Positions 10,765 through 22,435 of a stretch of DNA of 64,000 nt are shown piece by piece. Source of the DNA: Bimastos eiseni. Its lineage: Eukaryota; Annelida; Clitellata; Crassiclitellata; Lumbricidae. A model generated the notes under the pieces. That model was not told the DNA's origin. It made no database searches and saw only the letters and a list, made by a program, of their open reading frames with translations. Positions within the stretch are counted from its first letter, which is position 1. Each line of letters opens with the position of its first letter. The translations under genes were made by a program, and so were the position numbers. Location of the stretch: positions 32,492,635 to 32,556,634 of the forward strand of contig OY365813.1 in the NCBI GenBank assembly GCA_959347315.1, given 5' to 3'.

Positions 10765-13700
10765 ATGGCGTTCTACAAAGGTCTCTGCATCCTTCTCGTT
10801 TTCTCGGTGTCTGCCATGGCAGGTAAGTACCGACGAAACTTTTAGAATATATTACTACACAACTGGAATGTATTTTCATAATGCTCTGTTAATTAACGAT
10901 GGGACGCGGTGGCGTTGCGATATGCGCAGTGCTTTGCAAACGAAGGGTCGTAGATAAAACCCACCTCAATCCATTGCTTAGCGACCTTGGACCCTCACCC
11001 TTTTTTCTGAGAAAAAGTAGAAGCCTCCCACTCATCTATTCCTCGGGTGGCATATACATAGGCCAACAGACCTGCCCTAAAGCAAAGAACTCATCATCAT
11101 CTGCCAACGAAGTTCAGATGTGTGCACTAAATCAATCAATTAATCGACCGATCTGAATTTTCATAGCAGAATGCGAGGCAGAAAGCAAGTTAAATAGGGC
11201 GAAAAGTCATACTGCACAGACTTCCTGTAGATAAATTGTGTGCACATGCCTTATATATGCATAAAAAAATTAAGCAGCTGAAAATCAATGATTAGGCTAA
11301 TTATTTTCGCTCGTGCTTACACTTCGGAGATGCTACATGGATCATGCAGGCGGTCGCTTCTGGGGCCGATATTCCGGCCATGCAAAGCCCAACGAAAATA
11401 ATTATACGGCCGAAGGTTCTTAATTCGCATATGCCTAAAAACGACACTAACTCTACTCATTAATCTAAGCGATCCTCACGATGCCTGACCTGATCCTAAC
11501 CACTTCACGTCTTTTAAGTTATAATATAGGCCTATAAGTCGTGAAATGTTGAAGAATAATTTAAGTTTTTGACGGTGCGTATACGCGCCGAAGACTGCAC
11601 ATGCGAAAAGGTTATCTGTGGAATTTTCTAGTTCCACTTGTTGCGGCCGCATAAGTAAAATTTTCCGTAGTTTTGGCAGCAGAAGATAAATTAATCCAGC
11701 TTGGATAGACGCGCTACAATTCGCAGTTGCAGGGACAATGAATTACAGACTGATTATACACACGTTGTTTTCTTTTTGCTCTAGGTCTTTACGATCAGCT
11801 GCTGGAAGAAGACCGTGATTTCGGGTAAGTTCCTCCATTGACAGGGATGCTCGATATTGCAGTGGTTAGCGTGTTTGACTGTAAATCGAGAGATCTGGGT
11901 TCAAATAGGCGTACTAACGTTATGATTATTAAGATGCGAGATTTCTGCTTCACCTGCGCCACAAGCTAACTCATCCATGACGAGTGGGCCTATATTGACT
12001 GCTATACTGTCGGTGGAAAGATGAGAGCGCGAAGGAGACGACTTGCCACATGCTCTCGTATACCGGGGCTGAGAAAATGAAGTTGCCATATAACACTTCA
12101 AGCTGTGAAAAAGTTTTTCTATAAAGGGAGGCTTTTTATGAACAATATTGGTAAGAGAACTTTAGAATCCACCGCCCTATCTTTCATCTCATTATACCTG
12201 AAGTGCCTCAGATTTTCACCATTTGGAGTTCAAATTGACGGATGGTGGAATGCCCGTCAACATTACCTATGGTCGCATATGAAACAAACCGAATAATTTG
12301 AACAGTTATAATAATTTTTTTATTGTATTGTAGACTACGGTATATAATGCTATAATCCATGTTATGCAATACCATGCTATGTTATGAATTGTCATATTAG
12401 GCTACGGCATATTATGCAGTATTATTTAATGATTCATTATGTTACGCTATACAATAATATTATACAATACAATGCAATGCAATACAACTAAGCATTTATA
12501 ACGCGCTTTAACAAAACAAGTCTTGCACGAAAGCGCGTTGCGCTGCATTCCTGGCAGTGCCGCATTAACCATGTTGCAAAAGTTTCAATTGAAACGGGCC
12601 TACTCGCAAAGTTGACAAATTAAGGGCCTATAGTCAAATTGACAACGAATTAACGAATTGACAGTTTGCTGGCTAAAATAGAAGATAGCTCACAGACTCG
12701 AAAGTAATACTGCAACTAGGCTAGAATTGGCCTATAAACAAAATCTGTTTTGCTCGATTTGAGATTTAGGCTTACTTACACATTTGACTCTTTTTGCGCA
12801 AGTGGGACTGTTATCATATTAATGAAGTTTCTAAAATTTCAATAAAGGAAAGATATAACTACAGACTTTTACAGTTAGTAGTTACAGAAAAATAAATAAT
12901 TAAGCCTGCCATAGTTAACAAAGAAGAAATTTTAATCTGGCGCACAGAAGCGCCATAAGAAACTTCTTATTTTAATAGACAGCAGAATGTCAACGTGGCG
13001 CAATGGATCAATATGTTAAAAGATTTGAACCTTGTAGGGGTTCTATGATATTGACAAACTATTTTTAAAAGAACTTCGATCATTACCGACAAAGGAAACA
13101 CCACTGCAAATGTGAAAATTGTTGAATGAACATAGAGATCGGTTTTTCAAACGCAGTTTCTAAGTGCAGCGATTCTCTTTCAGTCATCTCAAACGCATTA
13201 AAAATGCTGTCAGATTAACCATGGGTCAAGAAAGATCAAACACCCTAACATCTATGGACATTGAATGCGAAATCGTTCAAAGCCTTAATTTTCAATGTAT
13301 AATTGATTCTTTCTAAGCATCATAGTTCCGTCGTCGAGATTCTTAAGATTTATATATAGGCTATAGGCCTAGGTCTACGGCACAGAGTGAGTAAAATATA
13401 GTGCAGGCCTATGCGTTGAACCACCTTTCAACCAAATTTTAATTAAAATTTTATTAGGTTAACAATTACATTATCTGTAACAATGCCAGCTTGATATGGA
13501 TGTGACACTAGATATAGTATAATAATAATTGTTGCCTTTGTAAATTTTGTCTATTGTAAATATTTATCGACCTCTTGTAAAAAAAACTGCCATTAAGACG
13601 AATAGAATTAAACCAACATTATTTCATGTTTCTTTATGCAAGCATCTAAGCCTAGGGGCCTACACTTTATATTGAAAAGGGCCTACAAAAGCTCTGATTC

Positions 13701-15533
13701 CTAGTCAAAGCTGCGGGAAAATAGATAAGTCTTTTAATTTTTGTTATTTCAATCCCATGTAGGATATTATGCAAATGGTTTGTTATACTCAATTATGTTA
13801 TTCATTGTTATATTTTAAACTATGCAATTACATCCATTGTTGTGCAATGTTATGTCATGTTACACCACGCTATGTTAATACCATTTCATGCTATTCAATG
13901 CTATTTTAAGCTGTATCATGTCATCCTATATATGTTACTTAATGTTGTGTAGTACTGCGGTGTGCTTCACTACGATGCGTTTCGTTATGCCATGTTTGAC
14001 TATGGAATGCTATGTTGTGGTAGAGATGATGACGAGAGATCGTTGGCTCTGGAGCTGCGCAGCCTGAGAGAGAGACGCGTTAAGGCCTTTGAATGTAACA
14101 AACTGGGCGAAGGCTGCAGAGGTGTCATACCCTGCTGCGGGACTCTGCAGTGCTACTGGAAGGATGGGCACAGCCTCACAACGGTAGGAGGGCACGCTAG
14201 ACCCCTCTAAGACCCACACATACACACATACGTACATAGTTACACACTTGCCCTAGAGATGCGACTGCTGCCGAAGAGTAATGCGCCATTATTTTACCAG
14301 TTGTCCCAATGATCTCAAACTTCAATCTATTATATCCTTAATACTGCTTCTCGTCTCGAGTCGTCTGATAGATGGCCAGAGGCGACGATCTCGTTTGACA
14401 GATGTGGGAGACACCCAATGAGAGGGGTATGAAATGTGGGCGGCCAAACGTATAGCGTGTCCCCTTTCGTTCAAAGGTGGGGGACATGTCCCTCTCGAGC
14501 CCCCCGGGATCGCCGCCTCTGTAGATGGCATTCCAAAGTGTGCCCCTATTTCAGGCTTTATTCGGGACTCGTCTTCATTGGCTCCCTATTCGAAACCCAT
14601 TCCCTTATGCGAAACTGCCTAGTTGGGGTGGCCCCCATCTACCCGAGGGTTTTCTGCACTTTGGTGTCACCTTTCAATTAGACTTTATCTGCATGGGCCT
14701 CATTGCGATCTTCCACTCGCGGCCTGCTTGATGTTCCGAGCATGCGCTCTGCTGCGCCCAGTCGAAGAGCTTCGTCTATGCTTTCCCTTCAGCTTGGAAC
14801 TGTCTTCCACAGTCCCTTGCCTGGAATTACTGCATGACCCTCTGACATTGTCAGTTTCAGAGACGCCTTAAGGCTATATTCTGTTCCTTTGCCCAGGTAC
14901 AGGCGCCCGTTGAGAGCGCTGCTGATTTGAACGGCGCTATATTAATGTTTGATTACGCATTATTGCATTGCATTACATTCCATTACATTAAGACTCATCT
15001 GTATCGTAGTCTGATTGAGCTGGGACCGCCTCCGAGTTAACTTCCGTGGAAATGTTAAATATATATAATTATGTTAAGATGATAGAACGAATGAATTGTG
15101 TGTTTTCTGTTGCCTGGAATAGCCTCCCATTGGATTTTCGGCTCTTGCCTAGGCACTCTTTATTCCGTTCTATACCACTCTTAAGTCTGCGTATTTGGCC
15201 GAGGTTTGACCGGGAGCGCCTCTGAGTAGCTTTCTTGAAGATGCGCAATATCAAGTTTCATTGATTGATTGTACGCGTGACCTGTTGTTTCTTATGCTTC
15301 CTCAGCCTGGCGTCTGCGTTGAATGCATTGGGCGCGGTCAGACGTGTCAGCGCGATGCCTCCTGCTGCACTGGTAACGTCTGTCAAAAGGAGAAGTCGCT
15401 CTACACGGACGGAAGCTGCGACAGTCCACGGCCGGCAGGAGGGTCTTGCCACGAGGACGACCAGTGCGCCAGCCACAACTGCCGCATCAGCGTCTGGGAC
15501 CAGATCAGGAGAAAAGAGGGCGCCTGCGCATAG
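10765..15533 (+). CDS. Secreted cysteine-rich precursor with two cystine-knot (knottin-like) motifs; four exons
   Basis: Exons: 10765-10822 (signal peptide), 11785-11824, 14024-14183 and 15306-15533; junction phases 1, 2 and 0 all agree, giving 161 residues. Residues 1-18 are a hydrophobic signal sequence. An acidic/basic spacer ends in RERR (48-51), a likely furin-type cleavage site. The first motif is C57-x6-C64-x5-C70C71-x4-C76-x13-C90. The second is C93-x6-C100-x5-C106C107-x4-C112-x11-C124. The tail has C134, C140, C145 and C160. This spacing is the inhibitor cystine knot pattern, and the extra Cys pairs resemble Dickkopf/colipase-like folds. The product could be a secreted signalling, antimicrobial or channel-acting peptide; I cannot choose between these. 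The exon 3 acceptor (GTGGTAG) has a poor pyrimidine tract. An ATTAAA at 15620 may be the polyadenylation signal. No neighbour shares its function. Confidence 0.78.
11853..11910 (+). other. tRNA-like fragment (probable SINE head or tRNA pseudogene)
   Basis: An A-box-like TGGTTAGCGTG and a B-box-like GGGTTCAAATA are spaced as in a tRNA, with a TGTAAA loop between them. The acceptor stem does not pair, so it is not a functional tRNA. It lies in intron 2 of the cysteine-rich peptide gene. Confidence 0.4.
14390..14530 (+). repeat. Dispersed repeat module (inverted copy at 44.4-44.6 kb)
   Basis: GACAGATGTGGGAGACACCC..., GCGTGTCCCCTTTCGTTC and GGGGGACATGTCCCTCTCGA reappear as the reverse complement at 44420-44575. 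The two copies are 30 kb apart and are interspersed, not tandem. The family is unknown to me. Confidence 0.6.
14531..14965 (+). mobile_element. 3' end of a CR1/L2-like LINE, decayed
   Basis: Frames broken by indels show LHWLPIRNPF and later short matches to the C-terminal region of CR1/L2 reverse transcriptases. It ends with a GGCGCTATATTAATG tail. It lies in intron 3 of the cysteine-rich peptide gene. Confidence 0.5.
15085..15262 (+). mobile_element. Short LINE 3'-end fragment
   Basis: The plus frame reads SVAWNSLPLDFRLLPRHS, the WNSLP block typical of the end of CR1/L2-type ORF2. It lies immediately upstream of exon 4 of the cysteine-rich peptide gene. Confidence 0.55.
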
Positions 15534-15625
15534 GCTGCATGGTTGCCATGACGACAACAGCAAGGCGGAGGTTAAGGAAAAGAAGACATTTATGTAGCTC
15601 ATGAAATTCTTTTAAAGTAATTAAA

Positions 15626-18336
15626 GAGATATCAAGTCTGTAATCGACCATTTGTGTATTTTCATTAATATGATAAAATTGACTAAAGATCTTCCACAAT
15701 ATATATATATATTTATGAATGTTTATATATAATTGTATTATATATGATAATATATATATATATATATATATCATATAATTGTTATATACCACACTAAATA
15801 TTTACATTAATTATGATATAATATTATTATATATCATTTATTGTATATCATATGCTAGATATTATGTCTACACAACCTATCATATTATTTTGAATTATGT
15901 GTGCAACGTGAAAGACATTGAAGTCTAGTTATGGCAAGTGTAGTGTTAAGCTTTCTGTTGTACGCGTTCTCCCAGTTTCAGGACTTGACCATAGGATGAG
16001 TGTGGCGTCGGCAGGTATAGATCAGATGACGATGGAAATTACCTCAGGGCCCTCGCTACCACTAGTGCTGTAACTGTTATTACTAATGCTTTAATTTTTT
16101 AACATGGGTGAGCGGAAAATACTGGAATGAGAACGGGCTTGATGTGCATAGAATAGATTGACCGCAGCTGATTATTGTTTATGTATGCGTTACTACGTTA
16201 CTTAAACGTATTTAACAGGAATAATTTATATACAACAACAACAATAATAATAAATAAATAAAATTTGACAAATTGGTTTGAAATTCTTGTTGTATGTGCA
16301 TCGTAGACAAAGTATGCATGTATGCATGTACCTGGCTAATTATATAGCGACTTATAGGAACCTCTCGAAGGCACCATTACCTGCCCTAAGCTCGTTTATC
16401 TGTACACCCCTCCGGTTTTCCGCTTAAAACGTGTCTCCTATTCAAGAATTTATACTCTCTGATTATTCTATTGTCAATTCCCTACCTGAACAACATCCAC
16501 CTCAATAGCTATTACCAGCGGTGTATTGCCAAATTTGTAACAAAGGGTTCGCAGTTAGTATGTCCCCTTATGCCATATCGGTCACCGCCACAGTCAGTCA
16601 AATTACGATTAGGGGGTCTGGCGTCTGGGCCCACGAAGCTCCTTCAGGGGAGTTTCGGGTCCATCCGCCAAGCATTTTTAAGTGTTTGACGTCAAATGGA
16701 GCAAGTTTTTCTATTTCTTTTTTGTTTCGTAGGAAGTCTTTAGAATAGTCTTTTTAGTACATCTAGCCAGTGACTTGCTGTTCTGAGTTTCACTTTTTTG
16801 CTTAGAGCTGAATTTCGCTATATTTTTGCCGAAAGGCTAAACTGTAAAGTAATATTTATGCAATTTATATAAAAATTTGTAGAAACGGACATTTTTTTCA
16901 ATTAAAAAAATTTTGATTTTTTTAAAATTAGTAGTTGATTTTAGGCATATTTATTATTTTGAACTAACGGTTCGCACAAACCTGACCGAACCGGCTCCAA
17001 ACCACCGCTGGCTATTATGCCTATCTGGCGACCGGACTCGTATCTCCTACTGACTACACTTTGCTTGGATAGCGAAGATCAGCGTCGCCCTCCTCCTTCA
17101 TCCAGGCTTGGAACTGGTACTGTCAGAAAGAAATAGAAGAGTGACGGAATTTGATGACTATAATTCGGTCTCTGTGTTGTTATGGTTTTGGCAACGCTTG
17201 AGTCATAGGTCGACGCCTCTATTTGCTTGATAGGCCTACAGCCTATTATGCAAACAGATACATAATTGGCAGATATGCGACGAATTAAGAGCATTCACAA
17301 TGTCAATGAAGTTCCTGTTTATTCCATTTATATGCATGGCTAATAATTATACGGTACTTGCTCGCGGGAAAACACATTATGCACATCTAAAAACACCTAT
17401 ACAAATACTGCGTAATAATGCACTTCAAACGTGATAAATCCGTGATAAATATATATGTGGGTCGACGCAGCATTGTGAGCAGCATAGGGCTAAGACGAGG
17501 CGGATGGTAGTCAGCGGTGTAGCAATTGGATAATGTTTTGACGGTGAACTTGACTCGTGTGTGTGGCTTTTGGAATAATCTTTTGGAAAACTTATGGTTC
17601 AGGTTCCTGCACTGAGAACATAGGCGAAGACTTGGTCTTGGGTTGGGGAGGAGGAGGAATTATTTTGTATTTGAGGGGAACAGATTGACAAAGTTGTCAA
17701 TTACTAGACATAAATGCAACAAAAAAGGATGCAGAAGAAATGTGTAACATTTATGAGATAAAAAGTTATGAATTTTTGTGTGAATATAAATAGGTACATC
17801 CCCTCTACTTGAAATTTAGAAGCAGACCGTCTCCTCGTGCCCCCGCCCCCAGTCTCTGCTTCTGACTGTGAAGCAAGCATTCTTGGTTTATCCACATCTC
17901 AACTTGCATGAGGTTCTACATTGGCTCCATATTATTTAATTAACTTCACTTATTGACTATAGGGGCCTACTTCTCAGGATTTAAAAATCTCAACTAGGTG
18001 TTAACTATGCGTTAACGATCGTGGATAAGATGGTGCTTGGTTTTCCAATTTCGCTCTAGAAGTTTGAAGTTGGGAGATCGCGATGCTAAATAGGGCCTAC
18101 GACTAGCCTACTAGTGGACCTTGCCTCCAATAATCGCTTTGACTTCGTACAGTTGAATAAAATAGCATGCTGTTCAATAGTAAACATATTCATTAATATC
18201 GAAGCAAGGCTGTCATCATTGTGACAATCAAAACCATGACCATCTTGCTTGTTAATTCCGTCAGACAAACAGTAAAGTATTTAAAAAATGATTATAACCC
18301 CTAATTAGGGACTGTATAATAATGGCTACCATTTCA

Positions 18337-18376
<40 letters not shown>

Positions 18377-18580
18377 ATGATTACATACAACTTAAGATAA
18401 TTAATTATACATTAGTATGATAACTATTAAGCATTATTGACACAGATGCATTAAATTAATGACACAGATGAACAATTAGCTAAGTGCTTATAAGCTTGTT
18501 CAATAGAGAATTGATAATCCACTATATATCCCTACATTGTATGTATAATTAAAACGTAACGGACAACAGCAAAACAGTAG
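15626..18580. other. Intergenic; no gene seen
   Basis: AT-rich, with alternating AT tracts at about 15700-15830 and 18341-18373. Short ORFs (for example at 16471 and 16521) lack domains. A roughly 190-bp stretch at 16520-16700 contains GGGGGTCTGGCGTCTGGG and may be an old MITE fragment, but I could not define its ends. Confidence 0.4.
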
Positions 18581-18587
18581 ACAAAAC

Positions 18588-18737
18588 CAGAGGCGTAGAC
18601 ACAGAGGGTCCGTAGGCTAATGCCTCCAATGTTATAGGGAATATTTTCTTAGTCTTAGGGGAAATATCTCACCTTCCTGACACTAATGGGGGACCGAGGA
18701 TTTTCTTCCATCATCTCAGAGGGGATTGACACCGCTG
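18588..18737 (-). mobile_element. 150-bp MITE, CAG(A/G)GGCGTC family, with 8-bp target duplication
   Basis: The ends are CAGAGGCG and a CGCTG-type inverse. It is flanked by perfect octamers GACAAAAC (18580-18587 and 18738-18745). It shares CCCCTAAGAC and CACCTTCCTGACA-type blocks with copies at 36069, 36916 and 56555. The 8-bp duplication suggests hAT-related mobilisation. Confidence 0.75.
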
Positions 18738-18796
18738 GACAAAACAGAAGCAAACTCAGACAATGTTTCAACTACAGTATACTTAACCAGTTAAGG

Positions 18797-19215
18797 GGCC
18801 GTCCATGAATGATGTCACGCGCCTGAAGGAGGGGTCACACATTTGTCACGATGTGTGACGAGAGGGGGGGTGGTCGACGAAATGTGACGTCACATAATCA
18901 CATCAAGCAGCAAAATGCGTGACTTTATTGAAAACTTTACTCAATAATTATCAAACAAGTTTCACATAACTAACAGCTATTGTTGCCATACTTTAGCACC
19001 CGCTAATTATGATAATTCCATTCGTAATGGTTGGATTGTTTTCTTTACACTCGGTGTCAATCTTGGGTTTGGAAGTGCGGCAGCCTTACTGTAACAAACA
19101 AGCAGGACTCATTTATCCCGACTAACCACACAGGTCACAGATAGTCGATGAAAAGAAGAAAATGGAGAGTGCGTGGATTGGATATTATTTATTCCATGAA
19201 GGAGCATTGTGCTTC
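18797..19215 (+). mobile_element. Copy of the GGCCGTCC-type DNA transposon, 3' truncated
   Basis: Begins GGGGCCGTCCATGAATGATG. It shares GACGAAATGTGACGTCACAT, the AACAAGTTTCACATAAC arm and the TTATTCCATGAAGGAGCATT patch with the copies near 4.4-6.5 kb and 7.4 kb. The right inverted end is not found. Confidence 0.6.
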
Positions 19216-19674
19216 ACTGTGAGCGAATGGAGAGGCGCAATGTAGGAAGTGGTTAAATTTTGCCAGATCCCGCCGGTCTGAGATCCGGAACCTCTGATTT
19301 CAGATCCACCACCTCAACAATGAGATTCGCCACCTAACAGATGATATAAACCACCTAAATAGGCCTACATGTATTTTTTCAAAAGTCAACCATGCACACT
19401 TAGCTTCATTCAATTTAAACTTAACCGAATAATGCAAAAAGCGATTACATCATTCTGCTGAAGATTTGCTACTTAGCCTGACATAGGCTTTTAAAAGTAG
19501 GCCTAATATTACTAGATGTGTAGATCCGGCATCTCTTGATGAGAAATTTTATCACTGAGTATGAATTGTTTTGAGGGTTGCGGAGAGACATAATTTTATG
19601 AGAATGGAGGAATAGAGAGAATTGGCTTAAGGTATAATCATTGGTTTTGTGCGCCTAACGTAGGCCTACTGATC

Positions 19675-19995
19675 GGTGTCCGCTCGGTAATCCGAAGGTT
19701 CGATAGTCAGAAGGTTCTAATATTCTATAAGCTTCGACATAAATTAAACTAGAAGCTGGGTTAATTGATGAAAAGAATTTGTAAAACTGGGAGCTGAATT
19801 GATATGAAGAGAATCATGCCTAAATGTAAGCTGGATAAATGAAAAGAATGATGCAACCCAGCTTCTAGCCAAACATAATTCTTTTCATCAATCAATGCAG
19901 TTGCCATCAAAATCTCAATCTTATCACTTAGGCATACCGACCGGAGGCCATGCAATCTTCGGACTATCGAACCTTCGGACTATAGCCACAGAACC
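19675..19995. mobile_element. Fold-back element, 16-bp end-repeat family (copy 1)
   Basis: Begins GGTGTCCGCTCGGTAATCCG. Units of GGTTCGATAGTCCGAA type occur at the left and their inverse (CTATCGAACCTTCGGAC) at the right. The interior is itself palindromic around AAGCTGG...AATTCTTTTCATC. The flanks TACTGATC and GACTGAAC match at 6 of 8 positions, an eroded 8-bp duplication. Confidence 0.7.
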
Positions 19996-20003
19996 GACTG
20001 AAC

Positions 20004-21129
20004 CTGCTCCTTAATTTATCGTGTAATTCTGTTCTTTTAGCATTTTTTAAATATAAGAAATGTTAATGGGACCATTAACAATTCGATAAAAATTAACATC
20101 TCATTCGCTAGATGACAGGCTCTACTAAAAATCTTGTCAACTGTTCATTCTACAAAAAGACTCTCATCGCACGCCATTTGTGCTGATCACAGATTGAACC
20201 AGATTGTGGAGAAATTGGAGTTTAATGCCAGACCTGGTTAGATTCTACAACTCTATAATTCTACAATTACGCAATTAATGGTAAAAGTGTATTTTATTAC
20301 CTCGTGTGCTTGCTGTGTATTTTAGCATATTTAATTATTTCCGTCATTATATTATGTGTTTTGTAAGTAGAAACTTGATTGATGTTAATAACTGTGCTTA
20401 AATGGAAGCTGGATCGATCGAAAGAATTTTAAAAGTGTGTCTTAGAGTATTTAATTAAAAAAATTTTGATAAGAAATTCAACTAGATTCCATCGCGACGC
20501 CATTTTATCATCAATCGAACTTCTAATTATGAATCGGTTATTTTCATCGATACAGCCTCCAAGCTCATGCCTCGGCTATTGGGTTATTCCTCACGGCGAA
20601 TCAGACGTGACTTCCGGTTTAGGGATAAAGAGACCTGAGCGAGACTGTGCTTACACATGAAACAAAGTTAAATTTGTCTATATTTTATGAAATTCAGTCA
20701 TGGCCGGAAGAGTTAACAAGGCTAATAGTTTAGCATATCACTCAACTCAATTTACTTAAAGTCCACATACTAATTTAAAACAAGTCTTTAACTAATCAAG
20801 TGTGCAAATAACAAGATTTAAAAAATTAAAAGTTGTTTTTGGCATTATTTGTTTTTCGGTTTTATTTGTTTTTTTAGTTTTCCTTTGGATTTTGTCACAA
20901 CAGTTGTTGTTGTCAAACGCTTTATTCCGTCGCCATTTGTGCTGCAGGCAGTATAAAATTAAGTGCACATTCGATTTTTTTGACAAACATGTTAGCATTC
21001 TAAACTTTTTGCATACATTTCAGCGAGCAAACATATTAAATTAGTGACAATATTATTTGAACCGAGTGGAATTTTTGTCTCAAACGGGCGGCAGTTATCC
21101 CAGTTTAAATAATTTTGTCAGATGGGAGA
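20004..21129. other. Intergenic; no gene seen
   Basis: AT-rich spacer with only short ORFs of no recognisable family. GCCATTTGTGCTG occurs at about 20175 and 20932, hinting at an old dispersed repeat. Confidence 0.4.
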
Positions 21130-21525
21130 TACATAGAAATTGATGAAACAAATCATATGAATTGGAGTCCCGACTGCTTAAGATGAAAATAATTATGCTT
21201 AAATTGAAGCTAGGTTGTTGAAATGATTTGTGCTTAAATGGATTGATTAAAAGAATCATGATTGAATGGAAGCTGGATTAATCAAAAGAATCATGCTTAA
21301 ATGGAAGCCTGATTGATGAAAAAGAATATTGTTTATATAAAAGCTGAATTGATAGAATGAATCACGTTTAAATGGAAGCTGGATTGATGAAAATAATTGT
21401 TTATAATTATAATCGTCTAGAATTAATTACGCTAAAAAGCTTAAAGGACGAGATGGATGAATTAATTATGCTAAAACCTAAGATTATTGGATCATGCTTA
21501 AATAGAAGCTGGATTGATGAATGAA
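21130..21525 (+). repeat. Degenerate tandem array of the AAGCTGGATTGATGAAAAG unit
   Basis: At least eight diverged units of about 34-36 bp following the pattern (T)GCTTAAATGGAAGCTGG + ATTGATGAAAAGAATCA. The same unit forms the core of the fold-back elements and the arrays at 25.4 kb and 40.15 kb. Confidence 0.7.
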
Positions 21526-22331
21526 TTGTGCTGTTTTGAAACAGCTCAGCGTTTTTCAATAGTACATTGCTGTTTTCGGGAAATTGTGCGTTTTGGCATT
21601 TTCAGCGTTTCTGGGATTCGGGTTGACCGTGTTTTGTTCGTGTTTCAGATGTAGTCGTAAATCATAAGTAATCTTCTATCAAACAAGTTTAGTTGTGCTA
21701 CTTTTGGAAACTACCATGAAGATATGATATGATGTTAAGATGTTTAATTGATAATTCCCAGAGAATGTTGTGCTTCTGACTAAAGTGTTGAAGCAAGTGA
21801 ATTAGTTAATGACTTCCTATAACTTTGATTTAGCATTTTTGCTGATTAGAAAAGAATCAGTATACTGTATTCAGTATACATAAAAATGTGTTCTACAATT
21901 TAAAAAGAAATAAGGCTGGAGATTGTACTGTTCTTTTTAGCGTATACATGAAACAGACAAGTTGCATTCTGTTATCATTTCAAAATTCACTTGCAAAACA
22001 AGGTCTTCATATTATTAACTTTATCATGGATATACCGGTTGATTTAATTATATACATCATTTTTTACAGTCAACAGTAGATTTTCAGTAAATTTTATGCT
22101 AAACGATTTCATTGAGGTGTTCTATTATACATTGGCTGTTATAGAGAATTTTCGGAATATGTTATCTACTCAAGAAGTACTACGACTGCCAGACGAATCA
22201 CTAACCCTTCCTGTAAGCATCTGAAATACAAGCTTAAGTGAAGTCTTTGATTATGTTACATACTGAACAGAGTTGGTTTAGCAAAGGCTGTGTCAACAAC
22301 AGTTGCAGAGAAATCTGGTGACTAGGGGAGC

Positions 22332-22425
22332 AAATCATTTTACCAGTTATTCCAGAAACCGTGTGCTCTGGGTGATCAATTGGCCACTCATAAAAGGATC
22401 CACATTGGAAAAAACAGTGATAGTA
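22332..22425 (+). pseudogene. Degenerate zinc-finger remnant upstream of the zinc-finger gene
   Basis: In one frame the bases read a finger-like end (LATHKRIHIGKN) preceded by Lys-Ser-Phe and one Cys. It is closed by TGA just before the ATG of the intact gene. It looks like a decayed extra finger or former upstream coding sequence. Confidence 0.4.
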
Positions 22426-22435
22426 GGTGACTAAC

